Assembly (NCBI GenBank): GCA_016490735.1
Contig: JAEMWC010001377.1
Coordinates: 96,001-160,000, forward strand
Origin: Pachyseris speciosa
Taxonomy: Eukaryota; Cnidaria; Anthozoa; Scleractinia; Pachyseridae
Reading direction: 5' to 3'
Length of the DNA: 64,000 nucleotides
The notes below the pieces were generated by a model that was given only the letters and a program-made list of their open reading frames with translations, had not been told where the DNA came from and ran no database searches. How positions within the stretch are numbered: the stretch's first letter is position 1; each line of letters opens with the position of its first letter. The translations under genes and the position numbers were made by a program. Below are positions 55,748 to 64,000 of the stretch, in pieces.

Positions 55748-56630
55748 CACAGGGAACCCACACAACTGTGTAACCGTTGGGTATTTTGAATTTAGTTGAA
55801 ATGTATGGGAATATCGATAAGGTTCATATTCTCGTAATATGCTATGGTTTATATCCACATATAAGATCAAAATAAACGTCTTTTTACCTGAAATGTTGTG
55901 TATTGTCGTTCTGGTAGCTGAAAACGGCGAATTTTAGCGGTTTCAAGAGTTTTGCGCGCGACGTTTACCTGAGCGTATAGTAGAGAGAAATTTGTCCCGC
56001 GGGAGGGGAAGTAGGGGCAAATAAACAGGCTGGTTGGTAGAAAGATCGCTGCTGTTTATTTGCCCCTACTTCCCCTTCCCTCGGGACGATTTTTTGAAAG
56101 AGCATTGTTTGTTATCATCCAATCGGAAGGGAGCAAACGGCGAGACTGTTACAGCCAGCACACTAAAGTCCAGCTACGGATCCTTCGATCTTCGATTGCT
56201 AGATTTCTCGATATTATTTGAGGCCTAGCGCTTTGAGTTTCGGACGGATTTCGAATATAATGGTACGAAAAGAAACCTCTGGCTTTCAGCTTGCCCAGTG
56301 CGTGGCTTGGAAGCTATGCGATCGGAATTTGCTGATCGGCTCGGCGCTGGACCAGTCCAAAATCGTGGAAGTCAGATTTTTCATCAATCTTCTTTCTACT
56401 AATACGCTCAGGTAAACCTCACACGCAACTCTTGAATCGCTAAAATTCGTCGTTTTCAGCTACAAGAACGACAATACACAACATTTCAGGTAAAAAGACG
56501 TCTATTTTGATCTTATATGTAAATATTAACCGTAGCATATTACGATAATATGAACCTTTTCGATATTCCCATACATTTCAACTAATTTCAAAACACCCAA
56601 CAGCCACACAGTTTGTGTGGGTGCCCTGTG
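55748..56630. mobile_element. 883-bp element with ~240-bp inverted ends and 7-bp duplication
   Basis: It starts CACAGGGAACCCACACAA and ends with the near-complement. GCTTTAC flanks both sides (55,741-55,747 and 56,631-56,637). Inverted similarity extends about 240 bp inward (for example GTTGAAATGTATGGGAATAT, and TGTTGTGTATTGTCGTTCT versus its complement). The centre has another hairpin around GAAGTAGGGGCAAATAAACA at about 55,998-56,090. The open frames inside are not recognised. Confidence 0.85.
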
Positions 56631-56637
56631 GCTTTAC

Positions 56638-57176
56638 ATACACTGGTTTTCTCCTCACTGTATACCGTATTTTCATTCGCTCCACTCATGCGATCAGATC
56701 TGCTGATCGCTGAAAATGTCAGTGTGGAGCAAGGACTTGGACTCTACTAGTGAACGATTAATACGTTCATTGTCACGTTTGAAACACTTAAAGAACATTA
56801 ATTTTCAGTACGAGGCTATCTGGATGAGCGTGAGGTTTGAGCTTATGGTTAACACAGTAAACATTGTTCTGAAGCCTGGAAATTGTATGATTGTATGTTT
56901 TTGTTTTTGTTTCGAAGGAAAAAAAACGTGTTCGTCGCGTTAATCGCTGTGAGTCCGCTTAATCCGGAAACCCGGATAAAACGATCACTTCTGCTCTATG
57001 TCCCTTTTGTAATTTCCATAAACAAGTGTACGTATACAGCAAAGAAAAAATTGATAACCCGGCAGCGACTAAGAAAATCGTCAGTTTGTCCCCGGCAAAA
57101 ATATAATATCATTCAGTTATTATTTGAGAGTTCAATATTATTACATTCAAATCCTCCAACACTGGGAGGAAATTTC
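56638..57176. other. No recognisable gene
   Basis: Short open frames only, for example 56,716-56,943. No domain or splice support was seen. Confidence 0.4.
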
Positions 57177-58796
57177 GGTAACCGTGGGTGCCGGCAGCAA
57201 TTGAGAAACTGTACACCGTTGGTATATGGAGCAAAATATCGATAGATTTGCACTATAAACGGAGTCGGTAGAACTGTCGTGTGAGCTCCACTTTTTGGAC
57301 GTGTATGGAGCTTCAAACTAATGTCTGTTTCCTCTTGTTTATACTTAAACATTGTACAAAAAAGGTTAGAAATAATAAAAACAAACAAGAAAATGTTCTG
57401 ATACTGCAATGGATTTAGAGCTGTTGGTTTTTCAATGTCAACTGTTCTGAGATGTTTGTTAAAACAGTCATTAAGTCGTCGTTTAGTTTCTCCTATGGCT
57501 CTAAACCAGTGTGGTTGAGATAACACTAAAGCTGATGACGCTATAGGATTTCATCTGCGATGCAAGTTGAATTAATTGATGGGTAAAAAAATGCCCTTCT
57601 CTCCATAATTAAAACTAGAATTTAATATGCGTTCTCCCTGATCCTCACGTGCGACATGATATCAAAATTGTTAGATGAGATCAAGAGGCCATTGTTCCCA
57701 GAATGAATTTTGGTTACCGTTATCCGTTATTTGTTCTCCAAGAAAATTAAGCCGTGAAAGCAGCGGCGACGATCGGCAGATCTGCGCGGCTCAAATTTGT
57801 TTGAGGATAAGGAATTCAAACCTCACGAGCCTGCCCAAAGCGAAATTGATTACCTACAATCTATATAAACACAATTATTTAATCCCAGGTATTTAGCATA
57901 CCCGGTTAGTACAATGTTCAGGTCTGGAAATTCCCGGTGAGGTGGGGGAGGGGGGGGGGGGTACTCCCTTATGTGGACTACACAGGTATGTGCGGGCTCA
58001 AAGGGTATGGTGTTTTAGCCGGTTTGAAAATAGACGAAAAAAGTTTTTTAGCCTGTCTGAAATAGGGTATCGGTTTTGACCATTTTGGTCTGAAATAGGG
58101 TATGGTTTGTGCACTCTAGTCTTGAATTGGGTATGTTTTTAGAAGAAGCTACTTCATCATAAAGCGAGAAGACCACCAAAAACGTCATTATCAAATTATG
58201 TTTACGCCAACCGTGTACGTGAAATAGATCTGAAATAGGTCGGAAAAAAAAGATATCGAATTTTTGATCTGGTCTGAAATAGGGTAGGGAAAATCGCAGA
58301 TTCTGGTCTGAAATAGGGTAGGGGTTTCAAGAAGGGGGCCGCACACACCCACCCAATTTTTCTAGGAGTAACCACCGGGGAAAATATTCAACCCTCCAAA
58401 GTTACATATATACTTGACCTCGGTCAATTCTGAGCTCTTGCATAAGAATATTCTTCGTGATAAAACTAACCTTTCTCAAGTGGCCTGTCTGTTATGAGTT
58501 CAGTATCGCAGCCACTAATCCACTATATTGCAGGTAGGCACACAGCTATAAGGAATTTATAGCTCAATAAACAGAAAAAGAATTGCAAAGTCTGAAACCT
58601 TGTCTGATTGTCTGGCTTTGAAATTTGCCTTTTTGTGTGAGTTACATGTAAAGGGCTTGTTTGCACGCCCAGACGGGTTGTAAAATCTGCTGTTAATTAA
58701 TGTGGATATTTTATGGGATTAAAATATTCAGACTAACAATGTTCAGTGGATCAATATGATGTGTAGCTTTTCTAGTAAATATTTGGAATAGATTAA
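57177..58796 (+). repeat. 1.6-kb duplicated block, copy 2
   Basis: This is the partner of 52,716-54,330 in the same orientation, 4.46 kb away. Differences are scattered substitutions and small indels. It contains copy 3 of the G-run/CTGAAATAGGGTA repeat at about 57,912-58,330. Confidence 0.85.
57430..57529 (-). pseudogene. GIY-YIG endonuclease remnant (Penelope-like), copy 2
   Basis: The minus-strand frame reads MLSQPHWFRAIGETKRRLND then CFNKHLRTVDIEK. It is the paralogue of the remnant at 52,972 by segmental duplication. Conserved Gly, Glu and Arg of IGETxRRL are kept, while the rest of the domain is gone. The surrounding 137-codon frame (57,526-57,113) is mostly non-homologous read-through. 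Confidence 0.65.
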
Positions 58797-59985
58797 CCCT
58801 TTGATATCCAGGCCTCGGTTTATTTAGCTTACTTCTCTCCGAAATCGTCACGTTCTCCTTGGCCCGTCGACATCGACGCCTTAACGTATTGATCACTGGT
58901 GTCACAGTATGCAATCTATATACAGTTCATATTCTTTACTGTTTGAAGGGCCTGATACCTTAGAAATCATCAGACGCAATAGGCCAATTTCTAGCGCGTG
59001 GAAGGGTCATTGTTTATCACCCCAGTATGTGACAGGTTTGTATGACGAGGATCAGAATAGTGAAGCTGACCTACAGGAACAAAAGTTTTTCTTTTGTCGT
59101 AGCTGATCGCACTTGAAACAAGATTCCATTAAAAAGTCGACGTTAACGGTATATTTTAAACTGCGAATGCAGCCAAGCGAGTTGCGCGGGAATATTGGAT
59201 GCGAAAAAGTTGCTTTTCTTCATGAAGGATGTGCGCTTTAGTTATTCGGCTTGACTGTGGGTCAAGTAAACAAAGTCAAAGACGGACAGTATGGGACATA
59301 ATAATAAACCAATGAACCGTTTGAGGCACGAGTGTTTGTGTGGAGATAAAATTACGCGGAAAATTTCCACAGTAAGTAACCAGAAGAAAAGTTCACGTAC
59401 ATTGCACTTGATTGGCCGATCGTCACTAGAGGTGTTTGGGGGCGGTGTTTGTTTGTGTAGTGAAATTTTTTTTTAGCGCTGTTTTCGGAAAGTTTATTGT
59501 TTGTCTCGAAGGCAACACTTTCGAGAGTTACAACTCAAGAGCGATTTGTTCGATTTTGATGAAATTTGAACAGCCGCTAGATTAACGTATCTTCAACAAA
59601 AACTTGTTGGGGAATTAGATAATTCAAAACCGTTTTTCGGTAAGAGCCATTTCCGTGCGGTCGGTCGATATTTTTTCTAGCGAATATGAAAATGCTCTGT
59701 AACTTTTGAAGGCAATCGAATAAAGGAAAACCCCAACACGCTTTTTTTTTTAGCTTCTGGGTGTCAGACTTTCAGAAAAATATCAACTTCCCCAAATATA
59801 AAAAATCAAATTTAGTTGTTGCTTTCAAAAGTTGATTTAGACCTTCTAGTTTAGACTCTTAATCTTACAAAATTAATGAAATATTCGAATAGCTAGTACC
59901 ATTAGGTTTAATTTGATATAGGATTTATGGTATCTGGGCTGTAGTACGGAGCCGCTACAGCCCTTAGATTAGAGATACCCCTGAA
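58797..59985. other. No recognisable gene
   Basis: A 65-codon frame at 58,909-59,106 and others lack motifs. No repeat was recognised. Confidence 0.4.
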
Positions 59986-59989
59986 GGTA

Positions 59990-60130
59990 TACGGTAACCT
60001 TAAAATGCCGGGCGACTGGTTTGGATGCGACTTTGTCATCTATCACGTAGGTGTTCCCGGAATTGGTCGCGTAGTCTTCTTCCTGTTTCACCGATGTGTA
60101 ACTTTTTGCACATTGCACAGGTTATGTAAT
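59990..60130 (-). pseudogene. GIY-YIG endonuclease fragment of a second Penelope-like element
   Basis: The minus strand reads YITCAMCKKLHIGETGRRLR then DQFREHLRD, followed after a one-base shift by DKVASKPVARHFK. The CxxC, IGETGRRL, REHL and VARHF signature is the C-terminal nuclease domain of endonuclease-bearing Penelope-like elements. A frameshift (TGA in the original frame) shows it is dead. It is a different subfamily from the IGETKRRL remnants. Confidence 0.75.
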
Positions 60131-60958
60131 TCCAAGTAATTCCAAGCACTTCACCTTTTTATCTCTCTCAATTATTTTATTTATCAAATTAACAGCATTG
60201 CTTTACAAGAAAACGGGTACCATATTGTATTGTCAGGGTAAACAATATTGCGTTTCCTACAAAGGATCAAACTTAGTGCACTTTTGTCCTTCAAAAAGTC
60301 CTATGAGCCACTAAAGGACTTTCACATGAACACTTCTCAAAGTATAGTGATTATACATAACCCTTTTTTTTACCAAAAAGCAAAGGCTAGTTACAAATTA
60401 TCTGTAATTCTAGGAGAGAGGATTTTTTTGTGCAATCAGGAGCCAGTTCATACAGACATGTTAAATTTGGGGGCACCTTCCATTTTGCTGAGTTTTAACT
60501 CAGCATGAGTGACCGTTTCCCAATCTTTTTGCAGGGTGGTGCCATTTTTCTACGTCCATAAAAGCTGCTTAAGACACACTTTGAATCAAAAGTTATCCAT
60601 GCTTCCATTCCCCTTTTGAAGAACTTTTCTATCTGTCGATATTCAGATACGCCTCGTTATTTATAACGGACACGAGGTTACGGAACATTACACTCTGGGT
60701 ATACTTAAAGTATACTCATCGTGGACTTTCTTAACCTTGCGGCTTAGGATACAGAACCTGATTAAATCACTTCTTATGTTGGTATATGTAAAATTGGCTG
60801 GTAGTAAAAGAACACTTAATTGCAGTGGATAATAGGTAATAGATAATGCATATACCGTAAGCTACACAAAATGTCTCTTTTCGAGAGTGGTGCCAACCTT
60901 GAAATCGCAACGATTTACGGAACTCTCCATGGCAGCAGACGTTTCCCAAACTATAAGA
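60131..60958 (+). repeat. Dispersed repeat, copy 2
   Basis: It is collinear with 39,849-39,925 and 40,426-41,220. It abuts the GIY-YIG fragment at 59,990-60,130, so the repeat could be the 3' part of that retroelement read in the opposite direction, or a later insertion. Confidence 0.7.
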
Positions 60959-62084
60959 GTTTGTCGTTAATGTTTTTACCGCTTTCCAACTGGTTTCATC
61001 AAAAACTTTATTATCAACAACGCTCTGCTCGTATTGAAATGTTGCCTCCACACCTAATTTAAACACTTTTAGTTAATAGTGACTTATTTGCCGTCTCAAT
61101 AACGCACGCCCTTCATATTCATATTTGTTTTTCACAGCACTTAGGTGGAGTCAATACCCACCTATGAGCACAAATTCAATACATAGAGATCTATTCTACC
61201 TTTCAGTGCATGCACTGTGCACAGAACAATCTGAAAACACTTACTGCACCAAGATAAGGCAAGCATAGCGACATTTTGATATTCAGTCCTTTCAACACTG
61301 AAAAAAGAGCACCAAGTATGATTGCTGCCTGACAAATACAAAGGGCAAGGATTATATGCATGCAAATTACAAGTCTACTCTAGACAAAAAAGTGTGAGCC
61401 CCACTTTACCCCGTACCTGCATGACCCTACTACAATCCTACCGAATACACCTTAATAAGGCTGTGCTTACTGAGTATACAGTTTACAATATAATAACCCG
61501 TAAAACGCAAATTGAGTCTGCATGAAATACAGGACTGGGGGTCTAGCCTAACTCAATTACTAAATTTAGCGACGTTAGCTACTTGAGAGCGAAGGCTTTA
61601 TCGTGTACCTTAATATACATGTCGTTACTTGGATGTGAATCACGACATTTCGAGCATACTTCTTCAGTCGATGATGTCACCTGTCCGCGTAGCAGAGTGG
61701 CGGTTGGTGATTGGTTCATTTCAAACCTCTTTACTGTTGTTTAATTGTGGACTTCCATGCTTCTTGAATCTCAATCCCGTTATTAATTGCTATTAATGGA
61801 AATCTGTTAGTCACCCAATGTCATTGTGCTACTTATAACACTAGGTTGCCAGTCGACACCATAGCCTGAGTGAAAACCAGCAGATGGGACGAAACCTCGT
61901 GATCGACATTAAAATGACTACTAGTTCGTGAGATAAACAATACAACTAAGCTACCATTTCAAAGCAAGGTGAGTAAATTATTCATTGCACTACGACTACT
62001 CTTTTTACATGTAAGGGTGCGTCACGGCTGACGCTTTTTTAGACACCTGAGCTTCTGCTGCGTTATCCACTTAACCATCTTTGT
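60959..62084. other. No recognisable gene
   Basis: Short frames without motifs. No repeat was recognised. Confidence 0.4.
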
Positions 62085-62953
62085 TTATGCGATTTGAGCA
62101 TCAGCTACTTTTGCCACTTGACTTTCCGCAGAACTTGCCACTTCAGTTACTGCTGCTTCCACTACTCCTTGACCTGTTTCCTCACGTGATTCAGAATCAC
62201 TTGCCTCCTCCTTTGGCACATCAGCATCTGCTTTTTCTACTTCCACGCTGTGGACTTCTCCCTCTTTGGCTGCTGCGGTGTGGCTTACGTTAACCATTTC
62301 AGCATCTGCTGTCTCTGCCACCTCCGTATCTGCTATTTCCCTTGATTGAGATTCTTCTTCCTCAGCCATTTCAACAGATGTTGCCCTCACTCCTTCGGCC
62401 TCTGGTCCGTCTGTAGCTTCAGCACCTACTTCCTTTCTATCTTCAGCATCGACCGCCTCCATGGCGATAGTGTCCGCTGCTTTCACCACCTCATCAGCAT
62501 TTGCTGGTTTCGGCAATTCGACATCTGCTGCTGCCATTTTCGCCTCACGTTCTTTAGGTTTCTGTGCTACATGCACTGGTTCCTCCATCATTTCAGTGTC
62601 TGCTTCCTCATCTACCTCAGCTTCTGCTTCTTCTGCTACTTCAACTTGTGCTTCATCGGCAGTTCGTGCATCTCCATCTACAGCCGCTTTAGCTTCTTCC
62701 TCTCCCGCTTTTTCTGTTGGCTCTACATCTGCTGCTACTTTACCATCGCTATCATCTACTGATCCTACCGACTCCGTATCTGCTGATGCCACCTTGGTGT
62801 CCTCTCTACCACTTTCATCTTCCGTTACCTCAGGATTTTCTGACTCCGCCACGTCAGCTTTTGCTGGTTCAGTGACCTCAGAAGTTGCTGCTGTCGCCAT
62901 TTCATCGACTGCTGCCTCAAAATCCTCAGTTTCTGTTTGCACAGTTTTGGGCT
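62085..62953 (-). CDS. Acidic Glu/Ala/Val-rich repetitive protein or exon
   Basis: The minus-strand frame opens after a TGA near 62,954 and runs about 285 codons to 62,085. The protein is about half E, A and V, with repeating motifs such as ADxEVAExAxAE and VAEEAEAEVDEEADTE, no Cys, no membrane segment and very low predicted isoelectric point. It is probably intrinsically disordered. The lack of stops reflects real codon structure: GCN and GAN codons in fixed phase, encoding x-A-x-E patterns. Upstream, two further frames of similar acidic composition (LEEQEGESDQEQNG; DEVNKAESEERVTSESPK) suggest more exons or frameshifts near 62,950-63,100. The function is not identifiable. Confidence 0.5.
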
Positions 62954-63880
62954 CTCAGATGTTACCCTTTCTTCACTTTCTGCTTTATTCACTTCATCTC
63001 CTGCATCATTCTTCTGCTGCTCCCTCTACCATTCTGCTCTTGGTCTGACTCTCCTTCTTGTTCCTCTAATTCCTTTACTCCGTCATCTGCATTGATAAAA
63101 TACACCGGAGTATATATTCTGAGATTCTTTAGGTACCCCGAATGATTTGAAGTACTTTCGCGACCCTGTTGTTTAATGGATCAATAATTTTCAGTCCTTC
63201 TAACTTGATATATTACACGTTGCCTTTTCATTGCTAAGCAAGTTATGGTCACTGTCTAACTGTGTTTATCTCACAAGCAAGTTTGGTGACCCCCATGTCA
63301 GTTGTGTTTCACGTCTTAATTACGTCGCAGTTGCTAGTCATTTAGCTAGTCAATTAGTTTGGATCCGCCACATTAAAAAACCTCTTAGAAGACTTCCAAA
63401 AAGGGAATCCACGCTAATACAAGGACTCTACAATGATAAAAATTAGTTACTTTCGACTAAAAATGAACTACTTCAATTTCTGCAAAGCTCTGCGGCGAAA
63501 AGTGCTTGCGATACACATCAATCTCAACGAAGATAAGTTACATTGTGAATAACCGGTTTTACTGTAGCCATATCATAAAGATAACGCCACAACCTCTTTA
63601 CCAATGCGTATGATTGGAATGTCTAGAAGGTGAAGTGACAAGGAGTAATGGTATTGATTCATCAAACTGGAAACCATTGCTAAGAACCATAAGAGGGCGT
63701 GAGTAAGAAAGTGCAGGGTAGGCCCTTCAAATTGGGCATCCACAAAATTCTTGAAAACACGATGAATATGTTGACTTCAATGAGTTGATTGCGTTAGATC
63801 ATTAGGACTTATTTTCAGTTGTTTCTACGGGGTCGCCCATTTTGCATCTTAAGCATGAAAAGAAAACCTTACATCTCATA
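62954..63880. other. Possible upstream exons of the acidic gene, otherwise featureless
   Basis: Acidic minus-strand coding-like sequence continues to about 63,100. Beyond that nothing was recognised. Confidence 0.35.
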
Positions 63881-63955
63881 GATTTTCTGTGGCTGTTGAA
63901 ACGTATCTGAAAAGTAAGTTACTTTTCAGATACGTTTCAACAGCCACAGAAAATC
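63881..63955. repeat. Perfect palindrome with 37-bp arms
   Basis: Bases 63,881-63,917 are the exact reverse complement of 63,919-63,955 around a single central G at 63,918. This gives a near-loopless cruciform. It starts GATTTTCTGTGGCTGTTGAA. It could be a very young inversion duplication, a foldback end or an assembly artefact. Confidence 0.85.
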
Positions 63956-64000
63956 AATACAGTATCAAGTTCCATGTGTCCCATCTGATATCCTGCTTTC

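Noticed and set aside
62461..63048. 195-codon plus-strand Ser/Ala-rich open frame
   Set aside because: It is antisense to the acidic repeat frame. The periodic codon pattern keeps several frames open, and the minus strand gives the more coherent protein.

Overview
This looks like a transposon-rich, gene-poor stretch of a eukaryotic genome, most likely an anthozoan cnidarian (coral or sea anemone). That assignment is inference. It rests on spliced genes with GT..AG introns, tRNA-derived SINEs, Penelope-like retroelements, a hammerhead ribozyme, many foldback DNA elements and low GC, together with coding families I recall as multi-copy in cnidarian gene sets. I see no rRNA gene, no convincing functional tRNA gene, no CRISPR array and no bacterial-style operon.

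Layout. 1-9.1 kb: a ribozyme-element relic, two arrays of a 7-base RGGTCA-type motif, a broken SWIM zinc-finger gene (about 3.0-4.5 kb), a head-to-head SINE pair and a small coding remnant. 9.6-15.6 kb: a MITE with TTA duplications, then a 5.4-kb DNA transposon with an exact 8-bp target duplication and a decayed, unidentified gene inside. 16.6-25.6 kb: two copies of a 1.6-1.7 kb non-autonomous transposon with 6-bp duplications, separated by tandem repeats and SINEs. 26-35.5 kb: a MITE, a foldback, then a 6.8-kb unit bounded by 224-bp direct repeats. That unit carries a Penelope-like reverse transcriptase with no visible endonuclease, followed by a 1.9-kb minisatellite containing a telomere-like motif. 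36-41.6 kb: tandem repeats, MITEs and a long hairpin.

41.2-47.2 kb is the most gene-like region. A spliced 857-residue protein has a core collinear with RAG1/Transib-type recombinases and a C-terminal zinc knuckle. It lies tail-to-tail with a spliced 245-residue chromo-barrel protein, and the pair sits between direct repeats of about 370 bp. This resembles the convergent recombinase plus chromatin-reader gene pair of RAG transposons, but no terminal inverted repeats were found.

47.6-64 kb is again repeats: a 447-bp MITE, a 21-bp repeat encoding a seven-residue peptide, a complete hammerhead ribozyme at 52,340-52,420 between two copies of a direct repeat, duplicated blocks carrying GIY-YIG endonuclease remnants, an 883-bp element with long inverted ends, a repetitive acidic open frame, and a 37-bp-arm perfect palindrome. 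Most short open frames in the window look spurious or transposon-derived.
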